Shown here: positions 28,410 to 35,769 of the stretch, one piece after another
Layout of the letters: each line of letters begins with the position of its first letter
Position numbering within the stretch: position 1 is the first letter of the stretch
Source of the DNA: Anaerolineales bacterium
GTDB lineage: Bacteria > Chloroflexota > Anaerolineae > Anaerolineales > Villigracilaceae
Length of the DNA stretch: 64,000 nucleotides
Assembly (NCBI GenBank): GCA_020060625.1
Contig: JAGUZU010000115.1
Span: 1-64,000, forward strand
Direction: 5' to 3'
Made by a program: the position numbers and the translations under genes
The notes under the pieces: generated by a model
The model's database searches: none
What the model saw: the letters and a program-made list of their open reading frames with translations, nothing else
What the model was told of the DNA's origin: nothing

Positions 28410-29231
28410 CTAATCCAATTTATGTTTGATCTTCGAGAAGAGATATAAAATCCAATCCACAATAACGGGGAAGAGCGTGTCGAATGTGGTGATGATGCGA
28501 AACCACCAGGGAATGACCAGACTGCGGCGCGGGCGTTTGGCGACGTCCACGATGCGGCGGGCAACGTATTCGGAGGTCATGCGCAGTTTGAATTTATGGC
28601 GAAAGGAACCGTAGGCTTTGTTCCTGCCGATGTGCTGGCCGAACTCTGTAGTGGCAGGGCCCGGGTAGATTCCGCTGACCTTGATTCCGAACGGCGCGAC
28701 TTCGCGGCGAAGCGCGTCGGTGAAGGCGCGCGCGCCGAATTTGCTGGCGGAATAACTGGTGATAAGCGGCGGCGAGATCAACCCCGCAACGGAAATCATG
28801 TTTATGATGTGACCCTCGCGGCGCTGAATCATGTGCGGGAGCGCCCTGCGGGTAACCTGCATCGTGCCGATCAAGTTGACGCGAATGAGCAGGTCAATAT
28901 CGCGTTCGGCGGAATGCTCCTCGAACCATGCCACCCTGCCAATGCCGGCATTGTTGAAAAGAATGTCTATCTGCCCATACAAATCCAACGCGGATTTGAC
29001 CATGTTGTCGATGTCGTCGGGGTTGACGATGTCCATCGGGACGGCGATGGCTTCGCCGCCTTCATCCTGAATGCGGTCTGCAAGCGTTTGCAGACGGTCA
29101 ATGCGGCGGGCGGCAAGCACAAGTTTGCAGCCTTCGGCGGCAAAAAACCAGGCGGCGTCCTCGCCAAAACCGGAGGATGCGCCGGTGATGAGGACAACTT
29201 TGTTTTCGAGAGGGATGGGAGAAAAAATCAT
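28410..29231 (-). CDS. Short-chain dehydrogenase/reductase
   Basis: 273 residues from the ATG at 29231. Cofactor motif TGASSGFG, the structural NNAG (LFNNAGIGRV), catalytic Ser (MISVAG) and YSASK are all present, followed by PGPATTEFG. A hydrophobic segment at the C-terminus (FRIITTFDTLFPVIVDWILYLF) suggests membrane association. Substrate unknown. Ten bases separate it from the peptidase gene downstream. Confidence 0.9.
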   Translation of the reverse strand: MIFSPIPLENKVVLITGASSGFGEDAAWFFAAEGCKLVLAARRIDRLQTLADRIQDEGGEAIAVPMDIVNPDDIDNMVKSALDLYGQIDILFNNAGIGRVAWFEEHSAERDIDLLIRVNLIGTMQVTRRALPHMIQRREGHIINMISVAGLISPPLITSYSASKFGARAFTDALRREVAPFGIKVSGIYPGPATTEFGQHIGRNKAYGSFRHKFKLRMTSEYVARRIVDVAKRPRRSLVIPWWFRIITTFDTLFPVIVDWILYLFSKIKHKLD

Positions 29232-29313
29232 GGCGAGGCAATTGTAAAACGAAAAACGCAAAACGCAGCATGACAATTGCGTTTTGCGTTTCGACGCCTC
29301 GCTCGATACTATT

Positions 29314-29685
29314 TCAGGAAAAAATTGACAAACTGGAAATGAAACGAAAATCCTTGACGTTCAAGGTATACAGTGGAATATCGTATCGAATGGCAGTCGC
29401 TGCTATCAGGGCATCTGGTATGGTCAATCAGTGACTTAGCGTATATTGCTCGACCAATTCCAGATATAAATTCGAAATCTCGTCATCAATGGGTAATTGT
29501 TGAAACAGGGAGATGTGCTCTTTTAATTTCCGAAGTTCCCGCTTATCGTGAGCGCCATATAATAACTCACCCGCCGTCACAACACTGATTGCAAGGCCGG
29601 ACACACCAACCTTAACGAACGTTTCAACAACATCCGCGCGTCCTTTATAGAACTCAATCAGCACATTTGTGTCACAAAGGATCAT
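29314..29685 (-). pseudogene. VapC PIN toxin interrupted by an in-frame TGA
   Basis: The track lists an 85-residue ORF with the PIN N-terminus (MILCDTNVLIEFYKG; VVTAGELLYGA) that stops at TGA (29428-29430) right after EQYTLSH. In the same frame, after the stop, 37 more codons read LTIPDALIAATAIRYDIPLY followed by TLNVKDFRFI, the exact C-terminal PIN block with the remaining acidic residues, up to a second stop at 29314. Readthrough length is 123 residues, normal for VapC. A single base change (for example GGA to TGA) explains it. The antitoxin gene upstream is intact. Confidence 0.85.
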
Positions 29686-29906
29686 GCACGCCCAGGCCAG
29701 GCTGACTGTCGAATCTTATCAAGCGTAATATCCCGCTTTGCCCATATCCCCGCCATGGCAAAGAAGTCGGCATTTTTTGCTTTTGAAGAAACAGAGGGGC
29801 GAAAACTTGCAATCGTGACTTTGTCAACGTAATCAAGGGATTTCAGAAAATCCCTTAGCAATCGCGCCTTGCGCCTGTCACTGACTCGAATGGTTATTCT
29901 TTCCAT
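29682..29906 (-). CDS. VapB-like antitoxin
   Basis: 74 residues. A short N-terminal segment (MERITIRVSDRRKARLLRDFLKSLDYVDKVTI) and a C-terminal toxin-binding tail with FFAMAGIWAKRDITLDKIRQSAW, a pattern common in antitoxins paired with PIN toxins. Overlaps the interrupted vapC by four bases. No good family match for the N-terminus can be named from sight. Confidence 0.75.
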   Translation of the reverse strand: MERITIRVSDRRKARLLRDFLKSLDYVDKVTIASFRPSVSSKAKNADFFAMAGIWAKRDITLDKIRQSAWPGRA

Positions 29907-29932
29907 GCTTTGCCTCAGCGCAATTATATCAG

Positions 29933-32407
29933 TTACTCTTCCTCTTGCGCCTCTTCCTTTGGCAATTTCTTTGGCTTCGGCGGGCTGACAACCGCCTGCT
30001 TGCTAAGCGCGATCTCCAGCACCTCGTCCATGTGCTTGACGGGGATGATCTTCAATTCGGATTTTGCAGTCTTGGGCAGGTCCACCAAATCCTTGAGATT
30101 CTTCTCAGGCAGGATGACCGTTTTCAGTCCGGCGCGATGCGCGGCAAGGACTTTTTCGCGAACACCGCCAATCGGAAGCACCCGTCCGCGCAGGGTGATT
30201 TCGCCTGTCATGCCGACGTGACGATGTACGGGGCGTCCCGTCAATGCCGAGACGATTGCCGTCGCCATTGTGATGCCTGCGGACGGTCCATCCTTCGGGA
30301 TGCCGCCTTCGGGCATGTGAATGTGAATATCGAAGCGCTCGAACACTTCCATGTCAATCTTCAACACTGCCGCGCGCGATTTGATGTAGGTCAGCGCGGC
30401 ATGCGCCGACTCCTGCATCACCTCACCCATCTGACCGGTCATCTGCACGCCGCCCTTGCCTTCGAGAATGGCAACTTCCACAGACATGATCTCGCCGCCG
30501 TTTTCCGTCCATGCCAGGCTGGTGGTCACGCCGACTTCATCCGTCTGCTCGGCTTCGGGCGGAATGATCTGCTGCGGTCCGAGGAGTTTTTCGATCATCG
30601 CGGCAGTGATCGCGGCGGGATACTTCTTCCCTTCCGCTTTCATGCGCGCGACTTTGCGGCAGACGCGTCCGATCTCGCGCTCCAAATTGCGGACGCCCGC
30701 TTCATACGTGTACTCGCGGATGATTCGCTGCAACGCGGGGATTTCGAATGTCACGCCAAGTTCTTCGATGCCGTTCTCTTCGATCTGGCGCGGGATGAGA
30801 TAACGGTTGGCGATCTCGATCTTTTCCTCTTCGATGTAACCGGGAAATTCGATCACTTCCATGCGGTCGAGAAGCGGAGAGGGAATGCTGCCCAATGAAT
30901 TCGCCGTCGTTATGAACATCACCTTGGACAAGTCAAACGGCAGTTCGAGGTAGTGGTCGCTGAAGGCGTAGTTCTGCTCCGGGTCCAGCACTTCAAGCAT
31001 CGCCGAGGCGGGATCGCCGCGGAAGTCCGAATACAGTTTATCAATCTCATCCAGCATGAAGAGCGGATTGGACGTGCCAGCCCGCTTCATCGTCTGGATG
31101 ATGCGACCGGGCAGCGCGCCGATGTACGTGCGGCGGTGTCCGCGAATCTCGGCTTCGTCACGCACGCCGCCCAGCGACACGCGCGCGAACTTGCGTCCCA
31201 GCGCGTCGGCGATGGAACGCCCAAGCGAGGTCTTCCCCACCCCGGGCGGACCGACGAAGCACAGGATCGGCTGGCGTTCCTTTTTGGGCTTCAACGAGCG
31301 TACCGCAATGTATTCAAGGATGCGATCCTTGGCTTTCTTCAAACCATAATGATCGCGGTCGAGGGTTTTCGCGGCGTTCTTCACATCGAGATTATCCGGC
31401 GTGGAATTGCTCCACGGCAGGTCGAGGATCCAGTCAATGTACGTGCGGATGATTCCCACTTCAGGAGCCATGGGCGGCATCTGGTTGAGGCGTTCCAACT
31501 CCTTGAACGCGACCTTCTTCGCTTCTTCGGGCAGGTTCGCCTCTTCCAACTTCTTCTTCAATTCCACCGCATCGCGCGTGAAGATATCGCCTTCGCCCAA
31601 CTCGGTCTGAATCTGCTTCATCTGTTCGCGCAGATAAAATTCACGCTGGCTTTTATCCACTTCGTTTTGAACACGCGCGTGAATCTCGTCCTCCAGTTCC
31701 AGCACATCCACTTCCTGGGCGAGCAGGTTGTTCAATTGGGTCAATCGCATCTTGGGATCGAGGATCAACAACAGGCGCAGTTTGGCTTCGTACGTCAACG
31801 CCAAAGACGTGGCGATCATATCCGCCAGCCAGCCTGGCTCCGAAATATTCAACGCGTACAAATGCGCCTCTTCGGGAATCGAGCGATCCAGTTGAATGCA
31901 CCGCTCGAACGAACTCAACACCGAGCGCATCAATGCCTGTGTTTGCCTGTCTGCCGTGGATGGTTCATGGATGATCCGCGCGCGCACCTTGATATACGGT
32001 TTCACGCGCGCAAATTCCACGATCTCCACGCGGCGGCGTCCCTGCACCAGCGCGGAACGCGAGCCATCGGGCATGGTCAGCAGGCGCCCGACTGCCATCT
32101 CCACGCCAATCGGCAAAAAGTCCTCCATGCCGGGATCATCCACATCCGGGTCGCGCTGGGTCAAACCAATGACGGTCTGTTCACTGCGCTGCGCCTCATG
32201 CAATGCCAATAACGAAGCCTCGCGCCCTACAAAAATCGGCGAGACCATGCGCGGGAACACCACCATGTCGCGTAACGGTAAAACAACCGCCTCGATCAAA
32301 CCGTCGGCGTTCGGCTCCATATTGGGAATCCGATACAGTTCCTCGGTTCGTTGGGAGAGCGTCAGGTCGAAATTATCTTCTTCTTCTTGCCATGTCGGTT
32401 GGGTCAT
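29933..32407 (-). CDS. lon: ATP-dependent protease Lon
   Basis: 824 residues. N-terminal LON domain (LPLRDMVVFPRMVSPIFVGR), AAA+ module with Walker A GPPGVGKTSLG, Walker B LFMLDEIDKL and sensor FITTANSLGSIPSPLLDRMEVIEFPGY, then the S16 protease domain with the Ser in PKDGPSAGITMAT and the Lys in VREKVLAAHRAG. Degrades misfolded and regulatory proteins, and also antitoxins in known systems, which is of note given three nearby modules. Its first 35 bases overlap the 3' end of folC. Confidence 0.97.
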   Translation of the reverse strand: MTQPTWQEEEDNFDLTLSQRTEELYRIPNMEPNADGLIEAVVLPLRDMVVFPRMVSPIFVGREASLLALHEAQRSEQTVIGLTQRDPDVDDPGMEDFLPIGVEMAVGRLLTMPDGSRSALVQGRRRVEIVEFARVKPYIKVRARIIHEPSTADRQTQALMRSVLSSFERCIQLDRSIPEEAHLYALNISEPGWLADMIATSLALTYEAKLRLLLILDPKMRLTQLNNLLAQEVDVLELEDEIHARVQNEVDKSQREFYLREQMKQIQTELGEGDIFTRDAVELKKKLEEANLPEEAKKVAFKELERLNQMPPMAPEVGIIRTYIDWILDLPWSNSTPDNLDVKNAAKTLDRDHYGLKKAKDRILEYIAVRSLKPKKERQPILCFVGPPGVGKTSLGRSIADALGRKFARVSLGGVRDEAEIRGHRRTYIGALPGRIIQTMKRAGTSNPLFMLDEIDKLYSDFRGDPASAMLEVLDPEQNYAFSDHYLELPFDLSKVMFITTANSLGSIPSPLLDRMEVIEFPGYIEEEKIEIANRYLIPRQIEENGIEELGVTFEIPALQRIIREYTYEAGVRNLEREIGRVCRKVARMKAEGKKYPAAITAAMIEKLLGPQQIIPPEAEQTDEVGVTTSLAWTENGGEIMSVEVAILEGKGGVQMTGQMGEVMQESAHAALTYIKSRAAVLKIDMEVFERFDIHIHMPEGGIPKDGPSAGITMATAIVSALTGRPVHRHVGMTGEITLRGRVLPIGGVREKVLAAHRAGLKTVILPEKNLKDLVDLPKTAKSELKIIPVKHMDEVLEIALSKQAVVSPPKPKKLPKEEAQEEE

Positions 32408-33707
32408 TCAAAACTTTCCATTCTCTCATTACTTCCGCGGTCACGAACATCGAACCGGCGGATAACACAATGCTACCATCTTTTGACGACATTTCCAGCG
32501 CGTGACGCAGCGCTTCCCTGACGGGAACCACCGCCTCCGACTCCACCCCAGCCTGCCCGGCGAGACCCTGAATATGCTCCACGCTCAAAGCCCGCGGATG
32601 ATCGGCTCGCGTGACGATGAGTTTCCTGATCTTCGGTCTCATCGCTTCAAACATGCCGGGAATGTTCTTATCCTCCGACGCGCCAAAGATGAGATAGACG
32701 GGTTTGCCGGGGAAATAGGTCTCCAGCGTTTCGCTCAGCCTGGAAAACGAATCCTGATTATGGGCGGAATCAAATATCAGCGGAGGGTCGAGGCGGGCGA
32801 CCTCGAAACGGGCGCGCCACTGCGTTTGAGCAAATCCCGCTTGGATGTGCTCATCCGAAATTCGAATCCCGCTGGCTTTCAAAGCTGCGTATGCTGTCGC
32901 CGCGTTCTCGATCTGGTGAGCGCCGAGCAGCGGAATTTTGAACGCTTCGCGTGAATTTTGAATTCTGAATTTTTGCCCCGCCAAAGACGCCTCGATCAAC
33001 TCAAACATTATGTCTTTGCCAACCAGCGTGAACTCGCAATTCTTTGATTTGGCTGCGCGCAGGAGAACTTCGAGCGCCTCATCCACTTGCGGGGCAGAGA
33101 CAACCGGCACGCCTTCTTTGATGATGCCCGCCTTCTCGCCCGCGATGAGCGTCAGCGTGTTGCCCAGCACCGCCGTATGGTCATACGAAAGCGACGTGAT
33201 AACTGAAACCTTCGGCGTGACAACGTTGGTCGCATCCAGCCTGCCGCCCAAGCCGACTTCAAACACCGCCGCGTCCACACCGCTCTTTGCAAACGCCATG
33301 AATGCCAACGCAGTCGTAATTTCAAAGGTTGTGAGTTTGGGAATCTGCGCCACATACGGTTTGATCTCTTCCACCAACTCGATCAACAACTCATGCGAGA
33401 TCGGTTCTCCATTGATTTGGATTCGTTCGGTGTAGTCCAATAAGTGCGGCGATGTATATAAACCAACCTTATAACCTGCGGCTTGCAACCCCGAAGCGCA
33501 CAACGCCGAGACCGACCCTTTCCCCTTCGTCCCCGCCACGTGGATGATGGGATATTTCGCCTGCGGATTCCCGAGCGAGTTCATTAGCGCGAACATGCGG
33601 TCGAGGTTGAAATCCGCCTTCGCCAATTCGGACGAATGTTTCAGGCTATAATCCACGAAGGAATACAGGTAATCGAGGGCTTGGTTGTATCGGGTTTCGA
33701 TGTCCAT
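32373..33707 (-). CDS. folC: Folylpolyglutamate synthase / dihydrofolate synthase
   Basis: 444 residues from the ATG at 33707 (MDIETRYNQALDYLYSF); the track's ORF runs 147 codons further up through the DUF503 remnant and is not credible. P-loop HVAGTKGKGSVSALCASGLQAAG, omega-loop SPHLLDYTERIQINGEPIS, and VFEVGLGGRLDATNVV are all typical. Around residue 245 the stretch KFRIQNSREAF is encoded by ATTCAGAATTCAAAATTC words and may be another repeat-derived segment. A -10 box lies seven bases before the ATG. Confidence 0.94.
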   Translation of the reverse strand: MDIETRYNQALDYLYSFVDYSLKHSSELAKADFNLDRMFALMNSLGNPQAKYPIIHVAGTKGKGSVSALCASGLQAAGYKVGLYTSPHLLDYTERIQINGEPISHELLIELVEEIKPYVAQIPKLTTFEITTALAFMAFAKSGVDAAVFEVGLGGRLDATNVVTPKVSVITSLSYDHTAVLGNTLTLIAGEKAGIIKEGVPVVSAPQVDEALEVLLRAAKSKNCEFTLVGKDIMFELIEASLAGQKFRIQNSREAFKIPLLGAHQIENAATAYAALKASGIRISDEHIQAGFAQTQWRARFEVARLDPPLIFDSAHNQDSFSRLSETLETYFPGKPVYLIFGASEDKNIPGMFEAMRPKIRKLIVTRADHPRALSVEHIQGLAGQAGVESEAVVPVREALRHALEMSSKDGSIVLSAGSMFVTAEVMREWKVLNDPTDMARRRR

Positions 33708-33713
33708 GATTGG

Positions 33714-33741
33714 GATTGTAAATCGAAAATCGTATATCGCA
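33714..33741 (-). promoter_or_regulatory. Promoter giving a probably leaderless folC mRNA
   Basis: On the minus strand TTGCGA, 16 bases, TACAAT, then CCCAATC and the ATG. The expected transcription start is at or next to the start codon; no Shine-Dalgarno is visible. Confidence 0.5.
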
Positions 33742-33755
33742 AGTCGAAAATTGTC

Positions 33756-33827
33756 ATGCTCGCCACCCTCGCCATCCATCTCCGCATCCCCGCTGGCACA
33801 GTTATCGAAAGCTGCATTTTGTTTTGA
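33756..33827 (+). pseudogene. 5' fragment of the DUF503 gene
   Basis: Begins ATGCTCGCCACCCTCGCC and encodes MLATLAIHLRIP, identical to the start of the DUF503 protein at 34588, then leaves the homology and stops after 23 residues. Bases 33757-33791 are identical to 34589-34623 (35 bases). It is what remains upstream after the mntA-hepT module separated the gene from its original start. Confidence 0.8.
33757..33791 (+). repeat. 35-bp direct repeat, left copy
   Basis: Identical to 34589-34623. The two copies bracket the mntA-hepT toxin-antitoxin module. Confidence 0.9.
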
Positions 33828-33843
33828 AGTAAAATAAGCAAGC

Positions 33844-34239
33844 ATGAAAAAAACACCCCCTTCCAAACCCCGCAAGGTAAAAGAAGCGACAATCGAATAT
33901 GCTGTGAGGAAAATCAAGGTTAATTCGGCGGTTGTCAGGGAGCGGATTCCCTTTGACCCCAAAAAGATCGCCGCATTCTGTAAACGCTGGAAGATCTCGG
34001 AATTTTCCTTTTTCGGTTCCGTCCTGCGGGAGGATTTTCGTCCCGACAGTGATGTGGATGTGCTTGTCAGTTTTGAGCCAAATGCGGGATGGAGCCTCTT
34101 CGATTTGGTATCCATGCAGGAAGAACTGGAAGTCATGTTCAAACGCAAAGTGGATTTGGTCGAAAAGGAAGCGATACGTAATCCATACCGCCGTCACGCC
34201 ATCCTTGCCGGACGGGAGATTATTCATGCGATCAACTGA
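33844..34239 (+). CDS. mntA: MNT-type nucleotidyltransferase antitoxin (MntA-like)
   Basis: 131 residues. The minimal nucleotidyltransferase motif is complete: FFGSVLREDFRPDSDVDVLV fits GSX10DXD. An N-terminal basic extension (KKTPPSKPRKVKE) is followed by a helix, FDPKKIAAFCKRWKISEFS. In characterised pairs MntA neutralises HepT by adding AMP to a tyrosine in its active site. Its 3' end overlaps hepT by 14 bases. The module lies between two 35-bp direct repeats. Confidence 0.9.
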   Translation: MKKTPPSKPRKVKEATIEYAVRKIKVNSAVVRERIPFDPKKIAAFCKRWKISEFSFFGSVLREDFRPDSDVDVLVSFEPNAGWSLFDLVSMQEELEVMFKRKVDLVEKEAIRNPYRRHAILAGREIIHAIN

Positions 34240-34585
34240 ACGGGATGCGGCATATATTTGGGACATGCTCGATGCCGCCCGAAATATTCAAAGTTTCATG
34301 TCCGGGATGCGATATGAGGAATTTCTAAAGGACATAAAACTTCAGTATGCGATTGAGCGCTGCGTGGAAATCATGGGGGAGGCACCCCGTCGCATTTCAG
34401 ATGAACTGAAAGAAAATCACCCCGAAATTCCGTGGGGACGTATCATCGCCCAACGGAATGTGATCGCTCACGAATATGACGACGTCAAGCAGGAACGAAT
34501 GTGGCTGATTGCCACTGTTCATGCTCCTGCTTTGATCCCCGATTTGGAAGCCATCCTTCCTCCTCTCCCGCCGCAAATCGAATAA
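34226..34585 (+). CDS. hepT: HEPN-domain toxin (HepT-like)
   Basis: 119 residues from the ATG at 34226 (MRSTERDAAYIWDMLDAARN); the track's longer ORF starts inside mntA. The HEPN active site is in QRNVIAHEYDD, fitting RX4HXY: Arg and His for RNA cleavage and the Tyr that MntA-type antitoxins modify. Four-helix bundle layout fits HepT. The stop is followed after two bases by the TTG used by DUF503, so the latter may be read by coupling. Confidence 0.9.
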   Translation: MRSTERDAAYIWDMLDAARNIQSFMSGMRYEEFLKDIKLQYAIERCVEIMGEAPRRISDELKENHPEIPWGRIIAQRNVIAHEYDDVKQERMWLIATVHAPALIPDLEAILPPLPPQIE

Positions 34586-34587
34586 CC

Positions 34588-34869
34588 TTGCTCGCCACCC
34601 TCGCCATCCATCTCCGCATCCCCCTCTGCGCCTCGCTCAAAGACAAGCGCGGACGGATCAAGCCGCTCATCTCGCGTTTGCGGCGCGAGTTCAACGTCTC
34701 TGTGGCGGAGATGGACTTGCACGACAAATGGGATGAAGCCGTCATCGTCTGCGCGATGGTGGGAAACGACCACGCCTTTTTACAATCCGCGCTGCAAAAT
34801 GTGGCAAAATGGGTGGAATCCAACTGGACGGATGGGGACGTCTGGGATACAAAGATCGAGATGGTTTGA
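34588..34869 (+). CDS. DUF503 (YlxP-like) protein with a substituted start
   Basis: 93 residues. The family pattern is visible: LATLAIHLRIPLCASLKDKRGRIKPLISRLRREFNVSVAE then DHAFLQSALQNVAKWVE. YlxP-like proteins are small, usually near rbfA/infB, and poorly understood. Here the first codon is TTG at 34588, where the left copy at 33756 has ATG. It lies two bases after hepT, with no clear Shine-Dalgarno. Expression now probably depends on the toxin-antitoxin transcript. Confidence 0.82.
   Translation: MLATLAIHLRIPLCASLKDKRGRIKPLISRLRREFNVSVAEMDLHDKWDEAVIVCAMVGNDHAFLQSALQNVAKWVESNWTDGDVWDTKIEMV
34589..34623 (+). repeat. 35-bp direct repeat, right copy
   Basis: Identical to 33757-33791; forms codons 1-12 of the DUF503 gene. 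Confidence 0.9.
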
Positions 34870-34942
34870 AGGTTGAAAGGTTAGAAGGTCGAAAAGTTGG
34901 CAAGTTGAAACGTTCAAACCTGCAAACTTTCCAACTTTTTAA
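34869..34942. repeat. Word-like inverted repeat
   Basis: GGTTGAAAGGTTAGAAGG and GTTGGCAAGTTGAAACG on the left, CAAACCTGCAAACTTTCCAA and TTTTTAACC on the right: a diverged member of the GGTTGAAGG family, able to form a hairpin between DUF503 and the SDR. Confidence 0.65.
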
Positions 34943-34964
34943 CCGAAAGAAAAAGGAGCTATTC

Positions 34965-35756
34965 ATGGATTTACATCTCAAAGACAAACGCGCGTTCGTC
35001 GCCGGCTCTTCGCAGGGATTGGGCTACGCCGCCGCGCTGGCGCTGGCAAAAGAAGGATGCAAGGTCGCCATCAACGGGCGGGATGAAGCCAAGATCAGAG
35101 CCAAAGCGGAAAAACTGCAAAAGGAAACAGGCTCGCAGGCAATCGGTCTCACCGGAGACGTCAGCCTGCCGGATGTGCCGGAAAAACTCATCCAGCAAAC
35201 TGCCGATGCCTTCGGCGGGCTGGATATCCTCATCACCAACACGGGCGGACCCACGCCCGGCTCGATTGACGCGCTGGACGAAGCCGCATGGCAAAAGGGA
35301 ATTGACCTGTGCCTCATGTCTCACGTCCGTCTGATAAAATCGGCGCTTCCATACTTGCGGAAATCTGACTCTGCCAGCGTGTTGACCATCACCTCGCTGA
35401 CGGTTCGCCAGCCCATCCCCAACCTGCTCATTTCCAACAGTGTGCGCCTGGCAACAATCGGGCTGACCAAATCCCTTGCGCTGGAACTTGGCAGGGAAGG
35501 CATCCGCGTCAACTCGATCCTGCCCGGTTGGACGGAAACCGAACGGGTGACGGAAATCTTCGAGGTCCGCGCGGAGGCGAACAAGACCACCATCGAGGAA
35601 GAAGCGAAGCGGCAGGCGGCGGATATCCCATTTGGGAGAATGGCAAAACCCGAAGAGTTCGCCAATGCCGCGGTATTCCTGGTCAGCCCTGCCGCATCCT
35701 ACATCACCGGCGTCATGCTCAGCGTGGACGGCGGCGCGATCAAAGGCAATTTCTAG
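34965..35756 (+). CDS. SDR-fold protein without the canonical catalytic residues
   Basis: 263 residues, with AAAAGGAG before the ATG. The Rossmann start reads GSSQGLGYAAALALAKEG, and NTGGP replaces NNAG. The catalytic YxxxK position reads SNSVR within LLISNSVRLATIGLTKSLAL, so Tyr and Lys are both replaced, while the rest of the helix is well conserved. This matches the described BKR-like SDR subgroup that lacks the usual tetrad. It may be a non-classical reductase or a binding protein. Followed after 13 bases by murJ. Confidence 0.85.
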   Translation: MDLHLKDKRAFVAGSSQGLGYAAALALAKEGCKVAINGRDEAKIRAKAEKLQKETGSQAIGLTGDVSLPDVPEKLIQQTADAFGGLDILITNTGGPTPGSIDALDEAAWQKGIDLCLMSHVRLIKSALPYLRKSDSASVLTITSLTVRQPIPNLLISNSVRLATIGLTKSLALELGREGIRVNSILPGWTETERVTEIFEVRAEANKTTIEEEAKRQAADIPFGRMAKPEEFANAAVFLVSPAASYITGVMLSVDGGAIKGNF

Positions 35757-35769
35757 CCAGGGAATTTGA

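Noticed and set aside
29428-29430. TGA in vapC read as glycine (recoded genetic code)
   Set aside because: All other genes here use TGA as a stop (for example the prmA-DUF190 and NapH-like overlaps), so this is a nonsense mutation or sequencing error.
30953-32212. 419-residue ORF opposite lon
   Set aside because: Antisense shadow of lon with no recognisable motifs or ribosome binding site.
32373-34148. 591-residue version of FolC
   Set aside because: The upstream part is antisense to mntA and the DUF503 fragment; FolC homology begins at the ATG at 33707.
33932-34585. 217-residue version of HepT
   Set aside because: The upstream codons are an alternative frame of mntA; the HEPN fold begins at 34226.
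33757-34623. Insertion sequence or integron at the 35-bp repeats
   Set aside because: No transposase or integrase and no terminal inverted repeats were seen; only the toxin-antitoxin genes lie between.
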